The notes: generated by a model not told the origin, from the sequence alone. A stretch of DNA of 64,000 bases from SIAJ01 sp963773845 (GCA_963773845.1 CAVZCU010000017.1:496001-560000); one strand, 5' to 3'. Shown: positions 21,376-30,698, numbered from the stretch's first letter. Program-made: numbers and translations.

Positions 21376-21875
21376 TGTTTCTGTCTCGAACCGCACTGGC
21401 TGGTCACGTCATCCGGCGTCGGGAGGCCAGCCGGCTTTGATTGGCTCATCTCGCGCTCTTCGTGCCAGGCGATATTGGAAGTCGCTGGCTCCTTGGTCAG
21501 CATTTGATGAACTTCAGTTAGGAGACGCTTCAGCTCGTTACGACCGGAGGAACTGAACCGCTGAAACCAGGCAAATGAACCATGGTGAAAGTGCGCGACC
21601 CAGGCCCCATCGGAGTCCCACGCACTCAGCCCAATCCAAAACTTCTTTTGATTGCGTCGAGCAAAGAACACAACTCCCCAATCTTCCTGGCATAGATCTT
21701 CGTCGATTTGCAGTCCTGGAATCCGCCGCAATAGCGCGGCGAACCATTGCGCACCACGCACGGCAAGAACTCCGCCGCCGTCCTGGGAGGCACCGATGAA
21801 TTCGGCCGGATTCAAGAACGTAACGTGGGTGCGCATCTGTAACGGCCGCCAAGGAAGGGGCCCCACCAAGTTCAT
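21372..21875 (-). CDS. Uncharacterised protein, middle gene of a coupled operon
   Basis: 167 residues; I do not recognise the family. It is rich in Trp and Phe (FWIGLSAWDSDGAWVAHFHH, then GSFAWFQRF), which suggests a compact beta-rich domain. The N-terminus has THVTFLNPAEFIGASQDGGG. Its ATG overlaps the DUF433 stop, and its stop overlaps the next ATG (both ATGA). It contains no signal peptide or membrane segment, so it is cytoplasmic. An alternative start is ATG 21836. Confidence 0.6.
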   Translation of the reverse strand: MNLVGPLPWRPLQMRTHVTFLNPAEFIGASQDGGGVLAVRGAQWFAALLRRIPGLQIDEDLCQEDWGVVFFARRNQKKFWIGLSAWDSDGAWVAHFHHGSFAWFQRFSSSGRNELKRLLTEVHQMLTKEPATSNIAWHEEREMSQSKPAGLPTPDDVTSQCGSRQKQ

Positions 21876-22108
21876 ACAGGCTGCGAGGACAAGGGATAGA
21901 TTGAATCAACGCGCAGTGTCTGGGCGGCGAAGGCAAAGGCGGCCAAAACAGCTGATCGGGTCAGGCGCGGGTGTGACGCCAGAATCTGTTCGACGGATTC
22001 GCCAGCAGCCGCCTTTTCTAGAATCAGTTCGACAGTTATGCGGGTTCCGGCGATCACCGGTTTGCCCATCATGACCGCGGGATTGGAGACGATTAACGGC
22101 TGATCCAT
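21872..22108 (-). CDS. DUF433 (VapB54-like) antitoxin-type protein
   Basis: 78 residues from ATG 22108, preceded by GGAGG. The family core is clear: GKPVIAGTRITVELILEKAA, ESVEQILASHPRLTRSAVLAA. DUF433 proteins are winged-helix antitoxin-like and usually pair with a DUF5615 PIN-like toxin. No such toxin follows here; two unrelated ATGA-coupled genes do. It may be an orphan regulator or may partner with the unknown second gene. Confidence 0.8.
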   Translation of the reverse strand: MDQPLIVSNPAVMMGKPVIAGTRITVELILEKAAAGESVEQILASHPRLTRSAVLAAFAFAAQTLRVDSIYPLSSQPV

Positions 22109-22194
22109 GTGGAAACCTCCGATAGTCAATCTACACGAACCGGTAAGCCAAGAGCAAGCGAGCGACCGAACAGCCCGACCAGGCGAATGACGTC

Positions 22195-22318
22195 GGACAT
22201 GGGCGATGGCAATCTTATGGACCCCCGGGATGGGGAACCGGGTTGTTGAATCGGCCAGATGGACGCGATTGCCATTGCCGCCGCGAATTGCTTCGAGAAG
22301 ATACGAAACGTCGGTCAT
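22195..22318 (-). pseudogene. Remnants of ECF sigma gene 5' ends
   Basis: Two short stretches resemble the start of the sigma gene at 20959. From ATG 22318 the reading is MTDVSYLLEAIRGGNGNR (compare MSNVTHILDAIQAGDANA). From ATG 22200 it is MSDVIRLVGLFG, and the 15 bases before that ATG also resemble the leader of the intact gene. Neither continues into a sigma domain. They look like decayed duplications. Confidence 0.45.
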
Positions 22319-23043
22319 GGATAGGGAGCGTCGAGGACCGTTCGCCATCGTTTGGGCATGGCCGCGAATGCGGAACTATACGTTGATTCGAGTGGAATTG
22401 GTATGTACGAGTCCGGCTCTAGATACAGCGGCATCTCGGGTAGAGAATCCCCGACTGCAATGGGTTCGATGTACGCGCGCGTGACTATTGACGATTCGTA
22501 AGCGACGAGCGTCAGAGGCTGGTCGACCGGAAGTCGAAAGACCTCGTCCGTGACTTCTCCCCAGATGGCGGCGTGGATCCCTTCCGGGTCGCGCTTTGTC
22601 GGTGGGAACGGGTCGATCAGGAGCAAATGAACTCGGTGTTCGAGCAATTCACAAGCCTTGTTGACGAAAGCGCGAAAGCCGTCGCGAGTCGATTTGTTGC
22701 CGGGCGAGACAATCTCGAGAACCGCGACCATGCGGTCGCCGCTAATATGCCGGACGACGATCGAACTTTTTTTTCGTCGGTAAAACTCGGTTGAGGTTTC
22801 TGCCGTGAATCGCGTCTTGGGTCGCGGCCGAGTAGCGATGCCCCCGGAGGACGATCCGGTCGGCGGCTGAGTTTGCAATGTCAGCACGTCCGGCCCAAAT
22901 CCGGCCGCGATCTGTTCGGGCAAGGCGTAATAGTCTTCCGGTAATGTTCCCGCGTTGAGCAAGTCGCTGATCGCGGAAATCCATCGATGATGGAACGCGT
23001 GAAAGATCCCCGCGTCGACTTTTTTCCAATCGTGCATCGGCAT
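22315..23043 (-). CDS. DUF4058 family protein
   Basis: 242 residues from ATG 23043. It begins MPMHDWKKVDAGIFHAFHHR and shows VAVLEIVSPGNKSTRDGFRA and HLLLIDPFPPTKRDPEGIHA, the conserved blocks of DUF4058, a family common in planctomycetes and cyanobacteria. The blocks resemble a PD-(D/E)XK-like nuclease fold as in Uma2, but the activity is unknown. The frame is intact. It lies 56 bp downstream of a sigma-factor gene, on the same strand. Confidence 0.8.
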   Translation of the reverse strand: MPMHDWKKVDAGIFHAFHHRWISAISDLLNAGTLPEDYYALPEQIAAGFGPDVLTLQTQPPTGSSSGGIATRPRPKTRFTAETSTEFYRRKKSSIVVRHISGDRMVAVLEIVSPGNKSTRDGFRAFVNKACELLEHRVHLLLIDPFPPTKRDPEGIHAAIWGEVTDEVFRLPVDQPLTLVAYESSIVTRAYIEPIAVGDSLPEMPLYLEPDSYIPIPLESTYSSAFAAMPKRWRTVLDAPYP

Positions 23044-23099
23044 TGTCGTCACCTCCGCCGAGCTATTATAGCTCGGGGCCGCAATTCCGCAGCCGGGCA

Positions 23100-23672
23100 T
23101 CAGGCTCGAAGTGTCGCGGTAAGAAGGGCCCGGGCATAGGCCCAGTCGCGGAAGGCGGTCGCCCTGGAGACGCCGAGCGCCTCGGCCGCTTCGTCCACGG
23201 TCAAGCCCGCGAACAGTCGCAGTCGAGCGATGGCAGCGGAGTCGGGGTCATCGGCTTCAAGTTTCCCTAGCGCTTCATCGATGGCGAGGAGGGTGTCCGG
23301 ATCGGGGATGGCGACGCGGTCGCCTTCAGCCAGCTCGAAGCGCTTTCCGCCTCTGCCGCGCTTGACGGCAAGCTTCTTGCGGGCCTGCTCAATGAGGATC
23401 CGCCGCATCGCCTCGGCCGCGGCGGCGAGGAATTGGCCGCGGTCGGCAAACACCGCTTGCGGCGTAGGGCCCATCAGCCGCAAATAGGCTTCGTGAACAA
23501 GAGCGGTGGCATCGAGCGTTTGGCCGGGCTTTTCGTGGGCCATCCTGGCGGCGGCGATTTGGCGCAGCTCGTTGTAGACGAGTGGAAGCAATTCCGCGGT
23601 GGCCCGCGGGCCACCGGTCGCTGATAAACGAAGGAGAGATGGTTCCGGAGTCATATGAGCCGAGCTTCCCAT
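23100..23672 (-). CDS. ECF-type RNA polymerase sigma factor (planctomycete family)
   Basis: About 190 residues. Region 2 shows LLPLVYNELRQIAAARMAHE and ALVHEAYLRLM; region 4 shows FAGLTVDEAAEALGVSRATAFRDWAYARALL. ATG 23672 lies four bases after the kinase stop; ATG 23654 (MTPEPSLLRL) fits the family length better. Here the sigma gene follows its kinase, the reverse of the order in the other two sigma-kinase modules of this window. The frame is intact. Confidence 0.88.
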   Translation of the reverse strand: MGSSAHMTPEPSLLRLSATGGPRATAELLPLVYNELRQIAAARMAHEKPGQTLDATALVHEAYLRLMGPTPQAVFADRGQFLAAAAEAMRRILIEQARKKLAVKRGRGGKRFELAEGDRVAIPDPDTLLAIDEALGKLEADDPDSAAIARLRLFAGLTVDEAAEALGVSRATAFRDWAYARALLTATLRA

Positions 23673-23676
23673 GGTT

Positions 23677-26600
23677 TCACTTGCCGACGATCCGCGGCGC
23701 GGTGTTGTTCCAGAACCGAAGGCCTCGGCGGTTGGCCGCGTACAACCGCGTGTCCCGATCGGAAAACCCGACCAGAGTGCCTGAGCCTTCCAAGCTGAGG
23801 ATTTCGTCCCGGCTCGCCCAGTCCCAGAGCTTGATCGCGTCGTAACCGGCGGTCACCAACCGCTTGCCGTCGGCGCTGAATGCAACATCCCAGACATAGC
23901 TCGTGTGCCCGCGGAAGACATGCTCGGCCTTTCCGGTCTCCAGGTCCCATGCCCGGGCGGTCTGGTCCCAGCTTGCGGTCACCAGGTGCTTCCCGTCGCG
24001 ACTAAATGTGACCCCGTGAACTGGCAGCGTGTGTCCCTTTAAGTCGAAGATGATTTGACCGGTCGCGGCGTCCCAGACTTTCACCTCGCCCGGTTGAAAC
24101 AGTCCCTGATTCGGCCGCCCCGTTCCGACCGAGGCGATCCGGCTGCCGTCGGGGCTAAAGGCCAGGCGGTGGACGTATGTGACTGGGCCACTGAGCGTCA
24201 GCAGTCGCCGCTGCTCGGAAATGTCCCAAATCTCCACCGATCTTGCGCTGCCCACGAATGCCAGCCGCCGGCCATCGCCGCTGAATTCTAGCGCGCGGTT
24301 GAACGAAGCGGTCTTGCCGCCGGGAAGCCGGGCCACCTCGCTGCCGTTATCAACGTCCCACACCCGCACCTCCTTGCCGCAGGACATGGCCAACCACCGG
24401 CCATCGCCGCTGAAGGCCAGGGCAGCCTCTGGCTCCTGCCTGCTCGCGCTCAGGATTCGAACCAGTTGCCCGGTCCGAGCGTTGACTATTGACAAGGTCA
24501 TTAGGTGCGAGATGGAAACGCGGAAAAAGCAGTACAGCGGCAAGCGCATTTCCAACGGAAGGAAGTGTACTCTGGCCAACCGCCTTCCATCCGCGCTAAT
24601 CGCGACTTGATCGTTGATGTTGCCGGTGCCCGGAATTTCCTGGGCGCCGGGCGGGCTGGTCGCGTCCCAAATGCGGACCGTTTCGTCGGCCCCGCCCGAG
24701 GCAACGTGCCGTCCGTCCGGGCTGAAGTCGACGCTCCCGACCGCCCCCCGATGGCCACGGAATTTAAAGACCTCGCCGGCCTGTTTGAGGTTCCAGACCC
24801 GGAGCGATTCGTCCGTGGCGCCGCTGACGAGGCGATTCCCGTCCCGGCTGAACGCCAGCGACGTCACCCGGCCGGTGTGCCCGCGGAGCGTCCGAAGTTC
24901 GGCCCCGCTCGCCAAATTCCAAAACTTGATTTCGTCGTCCCGGGCCGATGCAAACGTCTTCCCGTCGGGGGCGAACGCCATGGCCACGTCGTCCAGGCCC
25001 CTTCCAGGGATCTTTCGGATGACCGCTCCGGACTTTGCGTCGAGAACCAGCATGCCCGGCTCGAATGGCACGTTCGGCTTCAGAGTCCCGCGGCTCATCG
25101 TCACCAGCCGCGAACCGTCGGGGCTGAAGGCGACGGCCTTACCGGCCTCCGGCAACGAGAAGCACTCCTCGCCGGTAGTGGCGTTCCAAACCTGAAGGTG
25201 GCCCGGCATAATGCCGCCGTGGACCGGGTCTGACTTGGCCCCCCCACAGGCGATCCGCTGCCCGTCCCGGCTGTAGGCAATGTCAACCGGGTACTGGGAT
25301 TTCACCTTCAGTTTCAACTCGATCTTTCCGGTCCCAATGTCCCACACCTTGATCGTCCGATCCTGACACGCGGCGGCCAGGCGGCGACCGTCCGGGCTGA
25401 ACGCGATGCGGGAGAACGCGCTGGGGGAATCGCCTTGCAAGACGACTAGCACTCGGCCGGTCCTGGCATCGCGAATTTGCACCGAATTGTCTTTGCCATC
25501 GGTCGCGAGGCGATCCCCGTCGGGACTATAGGCAACTTGATCGCCCTCGACCGTAACAAGTTCCTGATGCTCGCGCTGCTTAAGGTGGTACCACTCCCAG
25601 TGGCGCAGTTGTTCCGGGCAGGCGTCCAGAATCTGGTTCGCCCGCCCGACGTTGCTGGCCGACCAGTATCGATCGGCCAGGGCGATTCGATTGAAGTAGA
25701 GACTGGCCTCGGCACGTTCGAAGGCGGTCTGCGCCACCTGTCGCTGTTCGGCCTCGGCGTTGCGAGCGGTCTCGGCCTGCTTTCGTTCTTCGGCCTCGGC
25801 CAGTCGGGCCCGCTCCTTGTCGTCCCGTTCGTCGAGCGCTCGCCGCTCCTGACGCCGGGCTTCGACCAGTCCGAAGCTCGTACCGACCAGACCGCCCAAC
25901 AGCACCAGGAGAACGAGCGCTGCCGCGACCACCCGGCCGCGGTTCCGCCGGACGAGTTTCCGCAACCGGTAGCCCGGCGTCGGCGGCCGAGCCTCGACCT
26001 CCTCGTCAGCCAGATAGCGCTGGATGTCTCCGGCGAGGGCGTTGGCCGTCTCGTAGCGCCGGTTGCGATCCTTCTCCAGCGCCTTCATCACGATCCAGTC
26101 GATCTCGCCGCGGACGAGCTTCGTCAACTTGGCCGGCTCGGTCTGTCGGCAGGCGGCCAGCGATGCCAGCGTGTCGGTGGAACTCAGCCGAGTGCTCGGC
26201 CGTGGCGGCTCTTCCTCGCGGATGATCCGCCGGATTTCGTCCCAGGCCGCCTGCTTGAGTCGCTGCAGCTCCAGGGGAGTGGTTCCCGTCAGGAGTTCGT
26301 AAAGCAGAACGCCGAGCGAGTACACGTCGCTCCGAGTGTCGACGTCCAGATTGTTGAGCTGGGCCTGCTCCGGGCTCATGTAAAGTGGCGTGCCGAGAAC
26401 CGTCTCATGGGCCGTGTGCAGGGTCCGCTCGGTAAGAGCCTGGTGCATTGCTTTCGCAAGACCGAAGTCGATCACCTTGGGCACCGGCCGATCGTCGTAC
26501 GGAGCGACCAGGATGTTCGACGGCTTCAAGTCGCGATGAATGATTCCCTTCTGATGAGCGTGCTGCACCGCATGGCATACTTGTGTAAACAGTTCCAGCC

Positions 26601-27147
26601 GCTGCTTGACGTCGAGCCGGGCAGCGTCGCAGAACTCGGTAATCGGCACGCCCTTGACGTACTCCATGACGAAAAAGGGCCGGCCGGCCTCGGTCAGCCC
26701 ACCGTCGAGCACCTTGGCGATGTTGGGATGATCCATCATCGCCAGCGCCTGCCGCTCGGCTTCGAAGCGGGCGAGCACGCTCTTCGAATCCATGCCGGCT
26801 TTGATCAACTTGAGCGCGACCTTGCGGCGGACCGGCTGAGTCTGCTCGGCGACCCAGACCTCGCCCATGCCCCCCTCGCCAATGGATTCGAGCAACTTAT
26901 ATCGCCCTGCAATGACGACGCCGGGCGATTCGACCGCCTTGCCGTACATGCCGGTTTGTGCTTCGCCGGCGAGCGGCCGTTCCAGGGCGGACTCCGGTTG
27001 GTCGTGGGCTTGCAGCAGCGCGTCGAGCCGACGGCGCAAATCGGGATCGTCGATGCATTCGCGGTCGAGGAAGGCGCGGCGGTCGGCCTCGGCCAACTCC
27101 AGGGCGGCGACGAAGAGTTCTTTCACGCGGTTCGAGTCAGCGGGCAT
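23677..27147 (-). CDS. Ser/Thr protein kinase with WD40 repeat tail
   Basis: 1,156 residues, frame intact. The N-terminal region (1-75) is the VKELFVAALELAEADRRAFL type found on planctomycete kinases. Kinase domain about 82-400: SIGEGGMGEVWVAEQ, VALKLIKAGM, HRDLKPSNILVAP, IDFGLAKAMHQ and GTPLYMSPEQAQ. One membrane helix (VAAALVLLVLLGGLVGTSFG) and a short Arg/Glu-rich coiled coil follow. About twelve WD40 blades (FSPDG...VRIWD pattern) fill residues 530-1150 and could form one or two propellers outside the membrane. It is translated just ahead of the sigma gene, suggesting joint regulation. Confidence 0.93.
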   Translation of the reverse strand: MPADSNRVKELFVAALELAEADRRAFLDRECIDDPDLRRRLDALLQAHDQPESALERPLAGEAQTGMYGKAVESPGVVIAGRYKLLESIGEGGMGEVWVAEQTQPVRRKVALKLIKAGMDSKSVLARFEAERQALAMMDHPNIAKVLDGGLTEAGRPFFVMEYVKGVPITEFCDAARLDVKQRLELFTQVCHAVQHAHQKGIIHRDLKPSNILVAPYDDRPVPKVIDFGLAKAMHQALTERTLHTAHETVLGTPLYMSPEQAQLNNLDVDTRSDVYSLGVLLYELLTGTTPLELQRLKQAAWDEIRRIIREEEPPRPSTRLSSTDTLASLAACRQTEPAKLTKLVRGEIDWIVMKALEKDRNRRYETANALAGDIQRYLADEEVEARPPTPGYRLRKLVRRNRGRVVAAALVLLVLLGGLVGTSFGLVEARRQERRALDERDDKERARLAEAEERKQAETARNAEAEQRQVAQTAFERAEASLYFNRIALADRYWSASNVGRANQILDACPEQLRHWEWYHLKQREHQELVTVEGDQVAYSPDGDRLATDGKDNSVQIRDARTGRVLVVLQGDSPSAFSRIAFSPDGRRLAAACQDRTIKVWDIGTGKIELKLKVKSQYPVDIAYSRDGQRIACGGAKSDPVHGGIMPGHLQVWNATTGEECFSLPEAGKAVAFSPDGSRLVTMSRGTLKPNVPFEPGMLVLDAKSGAVIRKIPGRGLDDVAMAFAPDGKTFASARDDEIKFWNLASGAELRTLRGHTGRVTSLAFSRDGNRLVSGATDESLRVWNLKQAGEVFKFRGHRGAVGSVDFSPDGRHVASGGADETVRIWDATSPPGAQEIPGTGNINDQVAISADGRRLARVHFLPLEMRLPLYCFFRVSISHLMTLSIVNARTGQLVRILSASRQEPEAALAFSGDGRWLAMSCGKEVRVWDVDNGSEVARLPGGKTASFNRALEFSGDGRRLAFVGSARSVEIWDISEQRRLLTLSGPVTYVHRLAFSPDGSRIASVGTGRPNQGLFQPGEVKVWDAATGQIIFDLKGHTLPVHGVTFSRDGKHLVTASWDQTARAWDLETGKAEHVFRGHTSYVWDVAFSADGKRLVTAGYDAIKLWDWASRDEILSLEGSGTLVGFSDRDTRLYAANRRGLRFWNNTAPRIVGK

Positions 27148-27337
27148 GGCGATGTCTCAAAGGACTTTCCAGGATTGGCGCAAGACGGGCTGAAACTGTC
27201 TCATGATTTCTCAGGATTATGGGCGTTCGGCATTGCCAAAGAAAGTGATTTCCGCCTGTTCCCCGATGGCTATTGCGGCACGTGATCTGCCCAGTGGAGT
27301 GAAATATCTAAGATCGGCGTCAATGGGAGCCACAGCC

Positions 27338-28084
27338 ATGAGTTCGTCCCGTCCGCCGAAATCGATTCTCGCAATCGACATTGGCGGGTCTAAAGTCAAA
27401 ATCCTCGCTTCTGGGCAGACCGAGCGCCGCCGCGCACCCTCCGGCATCGAACTGACGCCGCAAAAGATGGTGGAGACCGTCCTACAGCTGGCCGAGGGCT
27501 GGGAATTTGACGCCCTCACCATCGGCTATCCCGGCCAGGTCGGCGAACATGGTCCACGATCGGAGCCGGGCAATCTCGGTCCTGGGTGGGTTGGCTTCAA
27601 CTACGCAGCCGCGTTCGGCAAACCCGTCCGAATCGTCAACGACGCCGCGATGCAGGCACTCGGCTGCTATGAAGGGGGACGCATGCTGTTCCTCGGTCTT
27701 GGCACCGGGCTCGGTTCGGCCTTGATTGCGGAGAATGTGATTGTCCCGCTCGAACTCGGCCGCCTTCGGGGTCGTGACGGCAAGCGGCTCGGGAATCAAC
27801 TCGGTGAAAAGGGCCGGCAGCAGGTTGGCAATCGTTCGTGGCGTCGAGCGGTGGCCCGAACGGTCGCCGACTTGCGCACGGCATTTGTCATCGACGACGT
27901 GGTGATTGGCGGGGGCAACGCGGAACTGTTTCGCGAACCGCCCGCTGGGTCACGCCTGGCCAACAACCTCGCCGCATTCCGCGGCGGCTTCCGACTCTGG
28001 CATATCGATGACGTCAAGACTCACGACGGCACGGAAAAGCCTCCGAATCCCGCGCCCAAGCCGCCGGAATGGCGGTTGATTTGA
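27338..28084 (+). CDS. ppgK: Polyphosphate glucokinase (ROK family)
   Basis: 248 residues from ATG 27338 (ATG 27323 is possible). It phosphorylates glucose using polyphosphate and/or ATP. The phosphate-1 motif is ILAIDIGGSKVKILASG; the glucose/ATP core is RIVNDAAMQALGCYEGGRML followed by FLGLGTGLGSALI; the C-terminal VVIGGGNAEL matches PPGK proteins. The insertion region VPLELGRLRGRDGKRLGNQLG is typical of the polyphosphate type. The gene is convergent with the CtpA-like protease gene (23-bp gap). The symbol follows family resemblance; substrate preference is inferred. Confidence 0.85.
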   Translation: MSSSRPPKSILAIDIGGSKVKILASGQTERRRAPSGIELTPQKMVETVLQLAEGWEFDALTIGYPGQVGEHGPRSEPGNLGPGWVGFNYAAAFGKPVRIVNDAAMQALGCYEGGRMLFLGLGTGLGSALIAENVIVPLELGRLRGRDGKRLGNQLGEKGRQQVGNRSWRRAVARTVADLRTAFVIDDVVIGGGNAELFREPPAGSRLANNLAAFRGGFRLWHIDDVKTHDGTEKPPNPAPKPPEWRLI

Positions 28085-28107
28085 AGTGCGCGAACGCAAT
28101 CGGCGAA

Positions 28108-29439
28108 CTACTTCTTCACCTGTTCCTTCAAGTAATCAACCGCCTTGTTCAGCACACGATCGACGAACGGCTTTGCCGGTTCCTTGGGCTTGTCCTTGTG
28201 GATGATGTCTTTGTTGCGCTTGTAGCGGAGGTAATCCAGACGTTCGTCGTCTTTCATCGTGATCTCGAAGCCGGGAGTCGGTTTCACGCCCCAGTCGTCC
28301 GTTTCCTTGGCTTTCGGATACCGGTGCATGTTCACGCCGCTCGGCCGCCAGTAAGTGTCGGTCGTGAGCTTCAGAGCTGTCGGCGGATCGCCTCCCAGGC
28401 GGATGATCTTCTGCACGCACCCCTTGCCGTAGGAACGCTCGCCGACAATGACCGCCCGCTTGTTGTCCTCCAGCGCCGACGAGACGATTTCGCTCGCGCT
28501 GGCGCTGTTCTTGTTGATCAAAACCGCCATTGGGCATTTCTCGGCGGACTCGTAGTCGTAACCATCCGACTTCGCGTCCCAACTTCGGCCATTGCCGTTG
28601 CGGTCCTTGGTGCTGACGATGCGGCCGCCTTCGAGGAACATGTCGCTGACCGCAATCGCGCAGGTCAACAGACCGCCGGGGTTGTCGCGCAAATCGAGGA
28701 TGAGCGCTTTCATCCCTTCGCCTTCGAGTTGATCGACTGCTTTCTTGAGGTCCTCAGCGGTGTGTTCGGTGAATTGGACGATGCGGATGTAGCCGATGCC
28801 GTGCTCGCGGTCGGCGAACCATTCAAATTCCTTGATGTTATCTTCCTTGCGGTGCAATCCCAGGACGGTCGGCACTTCGATCTTGGCGCGAACGATGGTG
28901 ATGGCCTCCGTCCTCCGTTCACCTTCGCGGGCCACCGTGAGCGTCACCTTGGTGCCGGCCTCGCCCTGGATCATGCGAACGACTTCGTCGTGGCGAAGCG
29001 TGTCGGTCGACTTATCGTCGATCTTGATGATGATGTCGCCGGCCAGTATTCCCGCCTGGTGCGCCGGCGTGCCGACCATGGGGCTGATGACCATCGGCAG
29101 GCCGCTCCGGGTATCGAGGCCGAGCTGAATGCCGACGCCGCCGAAGTTGCCCTCCGTCTGCGAATTGAACTGCTGGAACTCCTCGGCATTCATGTATTGC
29201 GAGTAGGGATCCAGGCGATCGAGCCCGCCATTGATCATGTCTTCGACGAGCTTTTGCTTCTGCTCGTCGTCGAGCGGCCGCACGAAGTGCTGATCGACTT
29301 CGGCGAGCACGTCGACCACCGTGCGGACGAGCTTGTACTCTTTGTCCCGTTCGCGCGACGGCGCGGTGAATGAAAGGCTAACGCCCAGAAGCATTGCCAG
29401 GGGAACGGTGATCAGCCAGGCGAGGTTGTATCGCGACAT
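28108..29439 (-). CDS. S41 carboxy-terminal processing protease (CtpA/Tsp-like)
   Basis: 443 residues. An N-terminal membrane anchor (LAWLITVPLAMLLGVSLSF) places the enzyme outside the inner membrane. A PDZ domain (about 95-190) shows GGVGIQLGLD and AGILAGDIIIKIDD. The peptidase core has the DLRDNPGGLLTCAI strand, the nucleophile region NKNSASASEIVSSAL and the general-base region GERSYGKGCVQ, giving a Ser-Lys dyad. It trims or degrades envelope proteins. The frame is intact. It is divergent from the TIGR03000 gene. Confidence 0.9.
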   Translation of the reverse strand: MSRYNLAWLITVPLAMLLGVSLSFTAPSRERDKEYKLVRTVVDVLAEVDQHFVRPLDDEQKQKLVEDMINGGLDRLDPYSQYMNAEEFQQFNSQTEGNFGGVGIQLGLDTRSGLPMVISPMVGTPAHQAGILAGDIIIKIDDKSTDTLRHDEVVRMIQGEAGTKVTLTVAREGERRTEAITIVRAKIEVPTVLGLHRKEDNIKEFEWFADREHGIGYIRIVQFTEHTAEDLKKAVDQLEGEGMKALILDLRDNPGGLLTCAIAVSDMFLEGGRIVSTKDRNGNGRSWDAKSDGYDYESAEKCPMAVLINKNSASASEIVSSALEDNKRAVIVGERSYGKGCVQKIIRLGGDPPTALKLTTDTYWRPSGVNMHRYPKAKETDDWGVKPTPGFEITMKDDERLDYLRYKRNKDIIHKDKPKEPAKPFVDRVLNKAVDYLKEQVKK

Positions 29440-29619
29440 GGAAAATGATGGTTAGGTGTTTATGTGATTCAACGCCATTGCCGGCTCGAAGCTTTTTTTC
29501 AACCGCCGACGAACCGGCGCGAAGCTGCCAACTCTGTGCGAATTCTACCGTCATTCGCTGTCGCAGCGATAGGTGGAACGCGGAGAGGACTTCAAAGACG
29601 AGGGACAGAGAGATTTTCT

Positions 29620-29648
29620 TTGACGAGCCCCTTCAGCCGGTTTATCCT
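29620..29648 (+). promoter_or_regulatory. Sigma-70-type promoter for the first TIGR03000 gene
   Basis: TTGACG (29620-29625), exactly 17 bases, then TATCCT (29643-29648), in a 294-bp gap before ATG 29734. A small hairpin (TTACATC 29679-29685 / GATGTAA 29693-29699) encloses AGGAG in the leader and could influence translation or bind a regulator. Confidence 0.55.
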
Positions 29649-29733
29649 AAATACGCGGGTAGCCCAAACTGCTTATTTTTACATCTAGGAGGGATGTAAG
29701 TACTGGAGCGGAACTCCACAGAGAGGAGAACCT

Positions 29734-30639
29734 ATGTACAGCATCGTGATGGTTGCGGCGATGACTGCAGCCCCGAGCACCCCCGACTTCTGCTGCTGCT
29801 GGAAGAGTAGCGGGTGCTATGGGAGCTGCTCCGGGTACAGTTGCGGCGGCTGCTGCGGCGGCTGGAGCTGCGGAGGTTGTTGTGGAGGATGGGGTTATGG
29901 CGGATGCTGCGGCGGTTACGCAAGTTGCTATGGCTGCTGCGGCGGTTGCTACGGAAGCTGCTTCGGCTGCTACGGCGGCTATGCCACGGCCACGCCGGGC
30001 GCCTATGTGATGCCAGCGCAGCCGGTTGTGCCGGTCGCTCCTCCCAAAGAATTGAAGGGTGGCAAGGAAACGAAGGGCACTTCGGGCGGAATCTCGGATC
30101 CCGACGTTCCCATCGCGATCAACTCGCTTTCGAGCAACCGTGGCCAGGTAGTCGTTCGCGTTCCCGCGAACGCCAAACTGTACGCCGACGGCCAGGCGAC
30201 CACCATTGGCGGAACCGAGCGCGTGTTCCAGACCCCGGAACTGTCGACCGGACGTGATTTCCAGTACACGCTCAAGATCGAGTACGCGGACGGCACGGAA
30301 ACCAAGTCGGCGACCAAGCAGGTTCTGGTTCGCGCCGGACACCGTACGGTGGTCGATTTCACCGGCGCCGCCAAGTCCGTGACGAGCGCCATTACCGTGA
30401 ATCTGCCGAACAAGTCGAAGCTGTATGTCGATGGCGTGCAAACGCCGGCGACGAGCGGATCATCCACCTTCCGCACGCCGGAGTTGACCCGCGGCAAGGC
30501 GTACATCTACGAGTTCCGCGCCGAAATCAATCGCGACGGCAAGACCGAAATCGAAAGCCGGAATGTGACGTTCAAGGGCGGTGAGCCGGTCGTTGTCAAC
30601 TTCAACGAACCGAAGACCGTCCGCACCGCATCGCGCTAA
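29734..30639 (+). CDS. Cys/Gly-rich TIGR03000 envelope protein 1
   Basis: 301 residues; SD GAGGAG lies before ATG 29734. Residues 20-85 are almost only Cys, Gly, Tyr, Trp and Ser (CGGCCGGWGYGGCCGG...), with about 20 cysteines, like a disulfide-crosslinked structural protein. Two TIGR03000 domains follow (about 137-210 and 213-290), each with the pattern VVVRVPANAKLYADGQ...RVFQTPELSTGRDFQYTLK. TIGR03000 is a planctomycete-specific domain of unknown function. The N-terminus MYSIVMVAAMTAAPSTPDF is shared with the next gene. An envelope role is inferred from composition. Confidence 0.85.
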   Translation: MYSIVMVAAMTAAPSTPDFCCCWKSSGCYGSCSGYSCGGCCGGWSCGGCCGGWGYGGCCGGYASCYGCCGGCYGSCFGCYGGYATATPGAYVMPAQPVVPVAPPKELKGGKETKGTSGGISDPDVPIAINSLSSNRGQVVVRVPANAKLYADGQATTIGGTERVFQTPELSTGRDFQYTLKIEYADGTETKSATKQVLVRAGHRTVVDFTGAAKSVTSAITVNLPNKSKLYVDGVQTPATSGSSTFRTPELTRGKAYIYEFRAEINRDGKTEIESRNVTFKGGEPVVVNFNEPKTVRTASR

Positions 30640-30663
30640 TTGCGAACCCAGCCGTGATCAATG

Positions 30664-30698
30664 AAAAGGGCGAGGCCAAGCGATGGCCTCGCCCTTTT
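30664..30698 (+). terminator. Rho-independent terminator after TIGR03000 gene 1
   Basis: A perfect 15-bp stem (30664-30678 with 30684-30698; arms AAAAGGGCGAGGCCA and TGGCCTCGCCCTTTT) with a five-base loop, ending in TTTT. It lies 25 bp after the stop codon. Confidence 0.9.

Noticed and set aside
25477..27285. Open frame of 602 codons antisense to the WD40 kinase
   Set aside because: The kinase on the other strand is intact with all catalytic motifs; the antisense reading has no recognisable domain.
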